Assembly: GCA_964553325.1 (NCBI GenBank)
Contig: CAZKKI010000042.1
Span: 1-31,485 of the forward strand
Source: BMS3ABIN04 sp964553325
Lineage (GTDB): Bacteria > Bacteroidota > Ignavibacteria > Ignavibacteriales > Melioribacteraceae
Length of the DNA stretch: 31,485 bases
Direction of reading: 5' to 3'
Shown: positions 1 to 8,451 of the stretch, piece by piece
Numbering within the stretch: position 1 is the first letter of the stretch
Layout: every line of letters starts with the position of its first letter
Notes under the pieces: model-generated
What the model was told of the DNA's origin: nothing
The model's database searches: none
Seen by the model: only the letters and a program-made list of their open reading frames with translations
Program-made: the position numbers and the translations under genes

Positions 1-2
1 TA

Positions 3-2006
3 AATGAAAAAACAAAATTTGCCGAAGAAATAGAACAAAGGTTGAATGAATATGAAAAAAGAATGGAGAATTGCAGTCTCTCCACCCAGGAAAAAGATGA
101 ATTGATAAATAAACTTCAACAAAATATTTCGCTTCTCGAAAAAGCCGAGCAGAGTTTGCTCGAAGATAAAGCTCAATACGAAAAAACAATTGAAGAGCTG
201 AACGAAGAACTTTCTAAACTTGGTTCTTCCGTGGAGGAATATAAATCTAAAGTTGAAGAACAAAATGAAATAATTTCGAAACAGAGCAACGAATTGAGCG
301 GACTTTATGCCGAGTTCGAAAATTATAAAAACAAACTTTCCGAAAACGAACAAGCCAACGGAGAATTAAAAGAAAGGTTAGAACAACTCAAACAAAAAGA
401 AGAAGCGCTGGCGGATGCCGAAGCGAAACTTTCGGAATACAACGAAAAATTCGAAGCTCTGCAAAATGAACTGAATGCCTTCAAAGAAAAAGCCGAAGAA
501 TACGAACAATTATTTAACGCTCAAGATGAAGAAGTAAAAATCCGCGAAGAGGAAATCGCCAAGCTGAAAAAAGAAATCGGGGAACTTGAAGACCGGCTTC
601 ATAATTATTCTTCCAACAGTAACGAACTGCAACAGCGACTTGAGGAATATGACAAAAAGCTTAAAGAGAAAGAAGCCGAACTGGTTCATAACCGCGGAAT
701 AATAGAAGAACTGCAAAACCAGATTAATCGACTGAACGAAAAACTGGCGAACGTATCCGCTTCCGAAAGTGAAAATGGAGAACGTGTTCGTGAATTTGAA
801 GCAAGAATTTCAGAGCTTGAGAAAGCAAAAGAAGAACTTTCACAAGCAGAACACGAAAAAATGCTGCAGATCGAAAGTCAGAAAAAACAATTGGAAGCTT
901 TACGTGAGAAATTGAACGAATATCAAAATATCAACAAGAAAAACGCGGTTGAAATAGAAGCCAAGAACGAACTGATAAAGAGTTTGGAAAGTTATATAAA
1001 AGAGTTGGAGGTTTCATCCAGTCAGCAAAGCGGATACGATGAATTAACCGCGAAAATAGAAGAGTTGAGTAAAAAGATAGAAGAACAAAAAGAAATAATA
1101 AACAACCAAAGCGAACAACTCGCTAAATTAAAGTTGGAAAAAACAGAATTTGAAATGCTCGACGCTCAAAGAGAGCAAATTATTGAAAATCAAAGTCAGA
1201 AAATAGCCGAACTGCGAGGTTTGGAAGAAAAATTTGAAAAATTGAAAAGAGAAAAAGATGAAGATACCGAATATTTGAAAAAACAAATCGAAGACTTGCG
1301 TGAAAAAATTTCGATTGATGAAACCGAATTAAGACAAAAAGAAGAAATGATTGAACGGCAAGTTCAAAAAATAGCGGAACTTGAAGCAATGCTCAACGAT
1401 CAACAATCCGCTCAAATTCCCGAAGAAAACAGCGGTTTCGAAGAACCGGAAGAGTTTGCCGAACCGCCGGTTTCGATTGATGATATAGACAAAATGTTGG
1501 ACGAAGAAAATAATGCCGAGATATACGACGAACCACCAGCTCAGGAAGAACAATTCGAAGCTCCGGAATTTCACGGAGAGCCGCTGATTCCGGAAGAAGA
1601 ATACGAAGAACCGGAACATAACGACAATGTTGATAAAATCGATTATGAAGCGGGTCGTGAAGAAGAATTTGTGAGCAAATGTATAGACGAAGTTTGTATT
1701 GTAACGGTTAATCTTCCTCGGGCAACAATGGATAAAGCGTTGGAATTCAAAGAATATATGCAAAATCTCATAGAAGAGGGAAACCATAAATTCGTAGTGG
1801 ACTTAACCCGTTGCGAATTCGTGGATTCTACAATGCTGGGAGTTTTGGTAAATGCGCTCAAAAAAGCAAAATCGAGAGGCGGAGACCTCAAACTGGTTTG
1901 GGACGATCAAACCGAATCGTCAATGTTTTACATAACAAGAATGGATAAAGTGTTTAACATTTTCAGCGACCTGACAAATGCGGTCGCGAGTTATAAAGAA
2001 CATTAA
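3..2006 (+). CDS. Coiled-coil protein with C-terminal STAS domain (5' end outside window)
   Basis: The frame is already open at the left edge. The codons before the first possible start (TTG at 42) read NEKTKFAEEIEQR, continuous with the coiled coil, so the true start lies upstream. About 460 codons of Glu/Lys/Gln/Leu-rich heptads form a long coiled coil. An acidic Pro/Glu-rich linker follows (about 1420-1660), then a STAS domain (about 1680-1990). The STAS part contains VVDLTRCEFVDSTMLGVLV, whose Ser codon (1827-1829) sits where SpoIIAA-type anti-anti-sigma factors are phosphorylated. Known family role: STAS domains act in partner switching with anti-sigma kinases or as protein-binding modules. 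Inference: a cytoplasmic scaffold or signalling protein, since no membrane segment is visible. No partner kinase or phosphatase gene is in the window. The coding region is real; the specific role is unknown. Confidence 0.85.
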   Translation, partial: NEKTKFAEEIEQRLNEYEKRMENCSLSTQEKDELINKLQQNISLLEKAEQSLLEDKAQYEKTIEELNEELSKLGSSVEEYKSKVEEQNEIISKQSNELSGLYAEFENYKNKLSENEQANGELKERLEQLKQKEEALADAEAKLSEYNEKFEALQNELNAFKEKAEEYEQLFNAQDEEVKIREEEIAKLKKEIGELEDRLHNYSSNSNELQQRLEEYDKKLKEKEAELVHNRGIIEELQNQINRLNEKLANVSASESENGERVREFEARISELEKAKEELSQAEHEKMLQIESQKKQLEALREKLNEYQNINKKNAVEIEAKNELIKSLESYIKELEVSSSQQSGYDELTAKIEELSKKIEEQKEIINNQSEQLAKLKLEKTEFEMLDAQREQIIENQSQKIAELRGLEEKFEKLKREKDEDTEYLKKQIEDLREKISIDETELRQKEEMIERQVQKIAELEAMLNDQQSAQIPEENSGFEEPEEFAEPPVSIDDIDKMLDEENNAEIYDEPPAQEEQFEAPEFHGEPLIPEEEYEEPEHNDNVDKIDYEAGREEEFVSKCIDEVCIVTVNLPRATMDKALEFKEYMQNLIEEGNHKFVVDLTRCEFVDSTMLGVLVNALKKAKSRGGDLKLVWDDQTESSMFYITRMDKVFNIFSDLTNAVASYKEH

Positions 2007-2016
2007 TTTATTTAAG

Positions 2017-2047
2017 GGGAACGTTTATACTTTGGCGTTCCCGTTTT
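2017..2047 (+). terminator. Rho-independent terminator after the STAS gene
   Basis: The inverted repeat GGGAACG (2017-2023) / CGTTCCC (2036-2042) has a 12-base loop and is followed by GTTTT. It begins 10 bases after the stop codon of the coiled-coil/STAS gene, so that gene probably ends its transcript here. Confidence 0.7.
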
Positions 2048-2095
2048 ATTGAATTTGGGTAATCGCCCTTTTGGTAAAACGAATAGGGAGGAAAT

Positions 2096-2536
2096 ATGGA
2101 CAAATCGAAATTACCGTCATATAATTCAAAAATTGTAAAAACATTATGTTGGGTTTTAATAGTCGGGTCGGTTTTATTTTTATTAAAACCCCTTTTTATG
2201 CTTGATGCATATTTAGGTGTTTTCAATAAATATCAAATTACAAGAAATTTTAATCCGCCATTCGAATATAATTTTACATATTTCTTGGTTTCTGTAACTT
2301 TAGAGATGATTCTAAGCATTGCCGTATTTGTATCTGCAGCGTTTGTATTGAAGTTCGATGAAGCGTGGAGAAAAATACTAATTTATAGTTTGGCAGCATT
2401 GATAATAGAATTGTTTGTTTCGCCTCATTTGATATTAAATGCGTTATGGTTTTCTGTTATAATCTCGTTGTTTTTTGTTTCCGTAATTATCGTTTTATCG
2501 AAAAAAGAAATAAAAGTTTTATTTGGCGCAGCATAA
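2096..2536 (+). CDS. Small four-helix membrane protein of unknown function
   Basis: This is a 146-residue protein that I do not recognise. It begins at an ATG with a good Shine-Dalgarno sequence (AGGGAGGAA, 5 bases before it). Four hydrophobic segments are visible, at about residues 14-38, 55-85, 92-110 and 115-138. They are joined by short polar loops, which suggests an integral inner-membrane protein with no large soluble domain. It stands alone, behind a terminator and in front of about 300 bases of non-coding DNA, so the context gives no hint of its job. The codons are very AT-rich, like other membrane proteins here. It could be a short accessory gene acquired on its own, but nothing proves transfer. 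Confidence 0.75.
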   Translation: MDKSKLPSYNSKIVKTLCWVLIVGSVLFLLKPLFMLDAYLGVFNKYQITRNFNPPFEYNFTYFLVSVTLEMILSIAVFVSAAFVLKFDEAWRKILIYSLAALIIELFVSPHLILNALWFSVIISLFFVSVIIVLSKKEIKVLFGAA

Positions 2537-2623
2537 ACTGCTGTTCAAACCGCCGCCGTTGTTGGCGCGCAAAACCGTTAAGTTTAGATAGTGAATTTAT
2601 GGATTAACCTAATAGCATAGAAT

Positions 2624-2674
2624 TAAGCCGCAGTGTTTATCAAATCATTAGTGGCGGTAGGTAAACATGGCTTA
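2624..2674. other. Long interrupted hairpin in non-coding DNA
   Basis: Two complementary arms, TAAGCC-gcag-TGTTTA (2624-2639) and TAAACA-t-GGCTTA (2662-2674), give 12 base pairs with an asymmetric bulge and a 22-base loop. The surrounding gap (2537-2842, 306 bases) has no convincing ORF. Its first part is unusually GC-rich (about 2550-2572). There is no T-run, so this is not a standard terminator. Confidence 0.4.
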
Positions 2675-2691
2675 TCGGTAACACGTTTCTG

Positions 2692-2711
2692 CCCTCCCTC
2701 CCCCAAAACCC
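2692..2711 (-). other. G-quadruplex motif
   Basis: Read on the minus strand, the 20 bases are GGG-TTTT-GGGGG-A-GGG-A-GGG. That is four G-runs of three or more with loops of 4, 1 and 1 bases, which fits the standard G3+N1-7 rule. It lies about 130 bases upstream of the CotH-type gene, in an AT-rich background. Confidence 0.5.
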
Positions 2712-2771
2712 AAGCAAGATGTTTAACATTGAAAAATTTTGTTTTGTGGTTTACTTGTCCAACAAGATTAG

Positions 2772-2800
2772 TTTCCGTATTTTAATTTTTAGTACTTTTG
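2772..2800 (+). promoter_or_regulatory. Possible promoter of the CotH-type gene
   Basis: TACTTTTG (2793-2800) matches the TAnnTTTG -7 element known for the main sigma factor of Bacteroidetes. A weak -33 candidate (TTTC, 2772-2775) lies 17 bases before it. The implied start of transcription is about 35 bases before the ATG at 2843. The call rests on motif match only. Confidence 0.3.
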
Positions 2801-2842
2801 TAATAGACGATTTTTCACCCATAGCCGGTTAAGTCAACTATC

Positions 2843-5413
2843 ATGTTTAAAAAAGATTTATTCCCGCCAAAAGTTTTTTTATTCTTATTGTTATTAAATG
2901 TTATTTCCTACGCTCAAACGGAAAAAGCCTCCGAACCGGTTTTTTCGTTGGAGAGCGGATTTTATAATTCCCCCGTTACATTAAGTATAAGCTCACAAGA
3001 AGAGGGTTCGAGAATTTATTACACCTTCGACGGTTCCGTTCCGAATGATAAATCCGCATTGTTCACATCGGAAATACAAATTAATCGAACGGGCGTAATA
3101 AAAGCTGTAGTATACGCGGAGGGTTTACAGCCGAGCGAAATAGTAACGAAAACATATTTTATAGATGAAAATTTTACATTTCCCGTTTTTTCCATTTCCA
3201 CGGATCCGTCCAATTTGTGGGACCCGGATTCCGGTATTTATGTTGAAGGACCAAATGCCGAACCGGAATATCCGCACTTCGGAGCAAATTATTGGCAGGA
3301 TTGGGAAAAACCGGCATTCATCGAAATGTTCGAACCGGATGGGAATATAGCATTTTCCGAAAATTGCGGTATAAAAATTTTCGGAGGATGGAGCCGGGCA
3401 CATCCGCAAAAATCGTTGGCGGTTTTTTTCAGAAAAGAATACGGTAAAAAGAAAATATCATATCAACTGTTTCCGGACAAGCCGATATACAATTTCAAAT
3501 CGTTTATTCTCAGAAACAGCGGAGACGATTGGCCGGCAACTATGTTTCACGATGCACTACTCCAAACTATTGTCGAAAATCTCGATATCGAAACTCAAAG
3601 TTACAGACCGGCAATTGTTTTTCTAAACGGTGAATATTGGGGGATTCAAAATATTCGGGAAAAAATTAATGAAGACTATCTGGAGGAACATTTCGGCGTC
3701 GATTCTAAAAAAGTGGATTTGCTCGAAAACAATTCTCTTGTACTGGAAGGTAGTAATGACGATTATCTCGAGTTACTCGATTTTGTTTCGAACAACGATC
3801 TTTCCGTCGATGCGAATTATGAGTTTGTAAAGTTAAAGATGGATATAAGTAATTTTATCGATTACCAACTTTCGGAAATATATTTTAACAATACCGATTG
3901 GCCGGGAAACAACGTTAAATATTGGCGGGATTACGAGCACAAAACCGGTTGGAGATGGATTTTATTCGATACCGATTACAGTTACGGATTTGTCAATCCC
4001 GACGATTACTCCGATAACACACTTGCTTTTGCAATGGAAGAAGACGGTCCGGATTGGCCGAACCCGCCGTGGTCGACGCTTTTGTTAAGAAAATTAATTC
4101 GTAATCAAGAATTCAAAAATGAGTTTGTCGCCCGCTATTCCGATTACGCCAACACGATTTTCAAATCCGATAACATTTTACCGATGATCGATATGTTTAA
4201 GCAAAAATTGGAACCTGAAATCGACAGGCATATTGAAAGATGGGATGCGTTCGATAGAGAAAGCTGGGAGCGCGAAATAAACATAATGAAAAATTTCGCC
4301 GTACAACGGTTAAGTTATCTTACCGAGCACTTTCGTCAAACACTGAATCTCGACGATCTAATTACAATAACGGTAAACAACGAATTTCCCGCTTTCGGTT
4401 CGGTAAAAATAAACACGGTTATACCGGATGAATATCCGTGGTCGGGTAATTATTTTAAAAGCATACCCGTTAAACTGAAAGCTATTCCGAAACCCGGATT
4501 CGAATTTGTTGAGTGGAGCGGAGATATAAGTTTCGGAGCAAATACGGTTGTAATAACACCGGAACAACCTCTAAACGTAACGGCGGTATTTGCACCGGGT
4601 TCATCGACAAACAGGATTGTAATAAACGAAATAAATTATAATTCGGCTTCCGATTTCGATCCGGAAGACTGGGTGGAGCTTTATAACAATTCTCCGGACG
4701 ATATTGATGTTTCCGGTTGGATTTTTAAAGACGAAAAAGAAACCCACTCGTTTGAAATTCCGGAAAACACCGTTTTGAAAAGCGGAGAATATTTGGTTCT
4801 GGCAAAGGACACTATTCTTTTCAAACAAAGTTTTCCGGAAGTGGAAAATTTTGTCGGTCCTTTTGTTTTCGGATTGAGCGGCGGGGGCGAAAAAATACGA
4901 CTTTATGACGATGCTATGAATATTATTGATTCTTTGACATACGACGACAAAACACCTTGGCCAGAAGAAGCCGACGGCGAAGGGAAAACACTTGAACTTT
5001 TTAATCCCAACCGCGATAATTCAGTGCCCGAAAATTGGCATGCTTCGTTAACCGAGCACGGAACACCAGGTTCACAAAATTCCGTGTTTACTTCGGTCAA
5101 CGAGAAGAAATTAACGATTCCGGAAACTTTTGTTCTAAAACAAAATTACCCGAACCCGTTTAATCCCGCTACTAAAATAAAATACGGTATTCCTTCCAAT
5201 GTTAACGGCGAAAGGATTAATGTAAAATTAACCGTTTACGATGTTTTAGGCCGGGAAATTATAACGCTCGTAAACGAAAAACAAACTTCCGGCAACTATG
5301 AAATAATTTTCGATGCGAATTCGGTTGGAGTTGGATTACCGAGCGGAATATATTTCTATAAATTAACAGCCGGAACTTTTGGCGCGGTTAAAAAAATGGT
5401 TTTAATGAAATAA
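2843..5413 (+). CDS. Secreted CotH-kinase-family protein with lamin-tail domain and T9SS sorting tail
   Basis: The domains of this 856-residue protein in order are: signal peptide (1-25); a chitobiase-C-terminal-like beta-sandwich (about 34-107, with YYTFDGSVP); a CotH kinase-like region (about 170-480, with FILRNSGDDW, GEYWGIQNIREKINEDYL and WRWILFDTDYSYGF); an InlB/Big-type repeat (about 508-584, ending in VTAVFAP); a lamin-tail domain (about 591-745, starting IVINEINYN, with DWVELYNNS); and a type A T9SS tail (about 765-856). Family knowledge: CotH proteins are atypical protein kinases of spore coats and many secreted bacterial proteins. The tail sends the protein through the type IX secretion system to the cell surface or medium. 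The target is unknown; the other domains suggest polymer or surface binding. It has its own upstream region and is probably monocistronic. Confidence 0.93.
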   Translation: MFKKDLFPPKVFLFLLLLNVISYAQTEKASEPVFSLESGFYNSPVTLSISSQEEGSRIYYTFDGSVPNDKSALFTSEIQINRTGVIKAVVYAEGLQPSEIVTKTYFIDENFTFPVFSISTDPSNLWDPDSGIYVEGPNAEPEYPHFGANYWQDWEKPAFIEMFEPDGNIAFSENCGIKIFGGWSRAHPQKSLAVFFRKEYGKKKISYQLFPDKPIYNFKSFILRNSGDDWPATMFHDALLQTIVENLDIETQSYRPAIVFLNGEYWGIQNIREKINEDYLEEHFGVDSKKVDLLENNSLVLEGSNDDYLELLDFVSNNDLSVDANYEFVKLKMDISNFIDYQLSEIYFNNTDWPGNNVKYWRDYEHKTGWRWILFDTDYSYGFVNPDDYSDNTLAFAMEEDGPDWPNPPWSTLLLRKLIRNQEFKNEFVARYSDYANTIFKSDNILPMIDMFKQKLEPEIDRHIERWDAFDRESWEREINIMKNFAVQRLSYLTEHFRQTLNLDDLITITVNNEFPAFGSVKINTVIPDEYPWSGNYFKSIPVKLKAIPKPGFEFVEWSGDISFGANTVVITPEQPLNVTAVFAPGSSTNRIVINEINYNSASDFDPEDWVELYNNSPDDIDVSGWIFKDEKETHSFEIPENTVLKSGEYLVLAKDTILFKQSFPEVENFVGPFVFGLSGGGEKIRLYDDAMNIIDSLTYDDKTPWPEEADGEGKTLELFNPNRDNSVPENWHASLTEHGTPGSQNSVFTSVNEKKLTIPETFVLKQNYPNPFNPATKIKYGIPSNVNGERINVKLTVYDVLGREIITLVNEKQTSGNYEIIFDANSVGVGLPSGIYFYKLTAGTFGAVKKMVLMK

Positions 5414-5559
5414 CAACAACTCCCGTTGAGCTTGATTTCGGCAAAAGTCCAATACCCCGAACAACAAAGCAATGATAATAAAGCGGAAATTGTTTTTTTA
5501 ATATCCCGATCATAGTTTGTGATTAAAATACTTAAATTCATAATAAAAAATGTTTTGCT

Positions 5560-6420
5560 ATGATTAAGTTTATTACAATTTATTCGTTTTTACTTTTTGT
5601 TTTGATTTTTCTTCCATCTATTCTATTCGCCCAACAAGATACGACAAAAGTGAAACCGGTTCTCATCGAGTTGAAAGACGGTTCAAAAATTACGGGTGTT
5701 ATTTTAGAGGAAACCGAAGAAACACTTGTTGTAAAAACGGAAAAAGACTTGGAGATTAAATTTTCCAAAGACAAAATCAAATCGCGTAGAATCTTAAATA
5801 ACAAAACAAAAGATCAACCGAATGAAACAAGCGATTTTAATGAGCACAGGTTGTTAATATCCTCAACCGGCAAAAACTTAAAGAAAGGTACCGTTTACTT
5901 TGCCGTTTATGAATTGTTTTTGCCGGTCGTTGGCGTTGGAATTACTGATTTCTTTTCGGTTTCGGGGGGTGTTTCCTTAATACCCGGAGCTAAAAATCAA
6001 TTGGTTTATCTTTCCCCGAAGTTTACGTTTATAAATCGCAAAAACTTTTACGGATCAATCGGTGCTGTTTTTATAGGCGCTTTCGGCGAATCTTTCGGAA
6101 CAATACTTTATGGTTCCGCTTCCTACGGTAATGAAGATTACTCGGCAACGTTTGGTTATGGAACATCAATATTTGAAACAGAAATATTTTATTCTTCAAT
6201 AATTACACTTGGAGGCGAAGCGAAAATTTCGCGCCGCACCAAAATTATATCGGATAACTTTTATTTTGTGTTTGCGGACGAATTTATTTACATGCTCGGC
6301 TTCAGGGTATTCGGAGAAAATTTAGCTGGAGAGTTCGGATTTTTTTATCCATGGAGCTCTAATCATTCGTCGCACGGGTTTCCCTTTATTCCTTGGTTAA
6401 GTATTTCATATAAATTTTAG
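5560..6420 (+). CDS. Putative outer-membrane beta-barrel protein with small N-terminal beta domain
   Basis: A 286-residue protein with a signal peptide ending near LFAQQ. An N-terminal segment (about 33-75, KDGSKITGVILEETEETLVV then KTEKDLEIKF) alternates in the way of a small Sm/SH3-like beta barrel. Its xDGSxixGxil pattern is common in secreted proteins of this phylum. From about residue 90 to the end, alternating hydrophobic and aromatic strands with many Gly residues are typical of an outer-membrane barrel, and the protein ends in an aromatic strand (SISYKF). No enzyme motif is visible. The next gene converges on it from 11 bases away. The function is unknown; the envelope location is well supported. 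Confidence 0.75.
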   Translation: MIKFITIYSFLLFVLIFLPSILFAQQDTTKVKPVLIELKDGSKITGVILEETEETLVVKTEKDLEIKFSKDKIKSRRILNNKTKDQPNETSDFNEHRLLISSTGKNLKKGTVYFAVYELFLPVVGVGITDFFSVSGGVSLIPGAKNQLVYLSPKFTFINRKNFYGSIGAVFIGAFGESFGTILYGSASYGNEDYSATFGYGTSIFETEIFYSSIITLGGEAKISRRTKIISDNFYFVFADEFIYMLGFRVFGENLAGEFGFFYPWSSNHSSHGFPFIPWLSISYKF

Positions 6421-6431
6421 ATAAAACTTTT

Positions 6432-7052
6432 TTATGCTCCAAGGCTTTCCATTCTTTTTTCTAAAACCTCCGAAGTTTTAATCAATTTAACGCCGCGTTC
6501 TTCTAATTTCTTAAGTGTTCTGATTCCGTCTTCCGGATCAACCGCTTTTATTGCATCTTTCACTATCGAAAGTTTATAACCTCTGTTCAACAAACTTTCG
6601 GCAGCCGCTTTTACGCAGTAATCCGTTGCCACGCCGTATAAAACTATTTCTTTCGGGTTTACTTCTTTCAGCAAGTCGTCTACAAACGGGTTTGAAAAAA
6701 CGTCAAAAGTGTTTTTGGTGAAAATTATTCCGTTTAAATCTTCCAAGTTGATTTTCCGTTTTTCTCCCGAGTAACTTAAAACAACGGCGTTCGGCAAATA
6801 AGTTTCTTTAATTTTTCTGTTTCCCGCCGAACCGCTTAAACAATGTGGAGGAAATTGTTCGAACTCGGGATCATCTTCGGGATGCGAATCCGCTGAGGCA
6901 AATACCGGAATATTGTTTTCGATTGCAAATTTGGTTAAAAGTTCTAAATTCGGAATGATTTCTTCCGCGCCGTTCACATAAAGTTTCCCGGCGGGCATTA
7001 TAAAATCGTATTGCGTATCGATATCGAAAAACAACAAATCGTTTTTCTTCAT
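6432..7052 (-). CDS. pncA: Nicotinamidase (isochorismatase superfamily)
   Basis: Hydrolyses nicotinamide to nicotinate and ammonia, the first step of the deamidating NAD salvage route, in the cytoplasm. At 206 residues it has the family's usual length. The catalytic triad is visible: Asp12 (in DIDTQYDF), Lys113 (in FTKNTFDVF) and Cys146 (in GVATDYCVKAA). Likely metal ligands are Asp55 and His57 (ASADSHP) and His70 (FPPHCLSGS); this set resembles yeast Pnc1 more than enterobacterial PncA. The neighbour immediately upstream is nicotinate phosphoribosyltransferase, which uses its product and so favours nicotinamidase over other isochorismatase-fold enzymes. The start ATG has a GGGGGAAAG ribosome-binding site overlapping the end of that gene, so the two are almost certainly one transcript. 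Confidence 0.92.
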   Translation of the reverse strand: MKKNDLLFFDIDTQYDFIMPAGKLYVNGAEEIIPNLELLTKFAIENNIPVFASADSHPEDDPEFEQFPPHCLSGSAGNRKIKETYLPNAVVLSYSGEKRKINLEDLNGIIFTKNTFDVFSNPFVDDLLKEVNPKEIVLYGVATDYCVKAAAESLLNRGYKLSIVKDAIKAVDPEDGIRTLKKLEERGVKLIKTSEVLEKRMESLGA

Positions 7053-7053
7053 C

Positions 7054-8433
7054 TTACTTTCCCCCGTTGTTTTGTGTAAAATATTTTTTCCGAATCTCGC
7101 TTAATATTTTTTCCAAATGAGCGGAAAATTCGATTTTGAAATCCGCTTTATTATAAAGATTGAAAAAGTTTTCCGGCAGTTTTTTTAAATTTTCTAACGC
7201 GTATTTTTTAGTTTTTTCCAAGCCCGGAAATTCTTTAATCCGCACACCGTTTTTAACCCATTGATGCAGAAGTTTGTTTCCGGCCGGTTGCGTTCCGGAG
7301 TTAACCAAATCGATGATGTCTTTCTCGAAATATTCGTTTTTTTCTATTCTGTAAATTTGTTTTTTCCCGGGATAAGTTTGTTTATCCGGACTGAATTTAG
7401 CTTTGAAAATTCTACCTTCGTTTCCCGCAACTTCCACCAATTTATAAACAACCGGAATGTAAGGTGCATCGGCGGAAGTGGAAAGTTGAGTGCCGACGCC
7501 GAACGAATCTATTGGAGCTTTTGCTTTAACGAGCTTTTCGATTTTATATTCGTTCAAATCTCCACTGACGATAATTTTTGCGTCTGCAAATCCGTTATCG
7601 TTTAAAATTTGCCGGACCGTTTTGCTTGTTTTTTCCAAATCGCCGCTGTCGATTCTTACGCCGATGAATTTATAACCGGTTCGCGTTGCGTTTTTTGCAC
7701 CTTCGATTGTATTGTAAGTATCGATTAAATAAATCGAGCTTTCGGGAAAAACCTCGGAATATTTTCTAAAGGCCTCGAGTTCGCTTTCGAATGCCAGCGT
7801 CCACGAATGTGCCGCCGTGCCGTAAACGGGAATTCCGAATTTATATCCGGCCAAAACGTTCGAAGTGCCGATACAACCGGCAATGTAGGAAGCGCGGGCG
7901 GCTAAAACTCCCGCCTCGGGTCCGTGTGCTCGTCTACTGCCGAATTCCATAATGCCTCTGAACTTACCGTCGCTTTGTGCCGCTTGAACTATTCTCGAGG
8001 CTTTCGATGCTACAGATGTTTGAAAATTTATTGCCGTGAGCAAATATGTTTCCAAAATTTGCGCTTCGATTAACGGCGCTTCGATTTGTAAAATCGGTTC
8101 GTTTGCGAAAATTAATTCTCCTTCTCTGACGGCGTAAATATTTCCGGAAAACTTAAAATTCTCCAAATATTTGAAAAAATCGTCGCCGACGTTTTTAAAT
8201 TGATTGAGCGAGCGGAGATATTCTATTTCGTCTTTTTCGAATTTAAGATTGATAACAAATTCAATTGCATCTTCAACGCCTGCGGCAATCAAATAGTTTC
8301 TGTTTTCGGGAAGGTAGCGTGAGAACAATTCAAAGGTAACGTAAGGATTGTAGTTGTGGTGGAAATAACCGGCAGCCATGGTTAATTCGTACAAATCAAC
8401 AAGCAAAGCGCTATCCGAGTTGAAATTGTTCAT
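7054..8433 (-). CDS. pncB: Nicotinate phosphoribosyltransferase
   Basis: Joins nicotinate and phosphoribosyl pyrophosphate, with ATP, to make nicotinate mononucleotide in the Preiss-Handler NAD salvage pathway. The 459 residues carry family signatures: LLVDLYELTMAAGYF near the N-terminus, FGSRRAHGPEAG (164-175), GTAAHSW (205-211, with His209 where the family's phosphorylated His lies), GVRIDSGDL (258-266), and a GVGTQLSTSADAPY phosphate-binding loop (313-326). It sits 18 bases downstream of the sensor-kinase stop codon and directly before pncA, so these minus-strand genes are probably co-transcribed. No clear Shine-Dalgarno precedes its ATG, so translation may depend partly on the upstream gene. 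Confidence 0.95.
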   Translation of the reverse strand: MNNFNSDSALLVDLYELTMAAGYFHHNYNPYVTFELFSRYLPENRNYLIAAGVEDAIEFVINLKFEKDEIEYLRSLNQFKNVGDDFFKYLENFKFSGNIYAVREGELIFANEPILQIEAPLIEAQILETYLLTAINFQTSVASKASRIVQAAQSDGKFRGIMEFGSRRAHGPEAGVLAARASYIAGCIGTSNVLAGYKFGIPVYGTAAHSWTLAFESELEAFRKYSEVFPESSIYLIDTYNTIEGAKNATRTGYKFIGVRIDSGDLEKTSKTVRQILNDNGFADAKIIVSGDLNEYKIEKLVKAKAPIDSFGVGTQLSTSADAPYIPVVYKLVEVAGNEGRIFKAKFSPDKQTYPGKKQIYRIEKNEYFEKDIIDLVNSGTQPAGNKLLHQWVKNGVRIKEFPGLEKTKKYALENLKKLPENFFNLYNKADFKIEFSAHLEKILSEIRKKYFTQNNGGK

Positions 8434-8451
8434 TGTTTTATGCCGGTGAAA

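Noticed and set aside
1329..1787. Antisense ORF of 152 codons inside the coiled-coil gene
   Set aside because: It is the reverse reading of Glu/Lys-rich codons, giving a Phe-rich product with no start signal. The plus-strand gene explains the sequence.
2521..2580. Integron attC-like site after the small membrane gene
   Set aside because: GTTAAGT near 2578 fits GTTRRRY, and the GC-rich patch recalls attC, but no matching RYYYAAC box is found at the other end and no integrase is present.
5414..5559. Short inverted repeat CAAC-tccc-GTTG after the CotH-type gene
   Set aside because: A 4-bp stem without a T-run is too weak to call a terminator.
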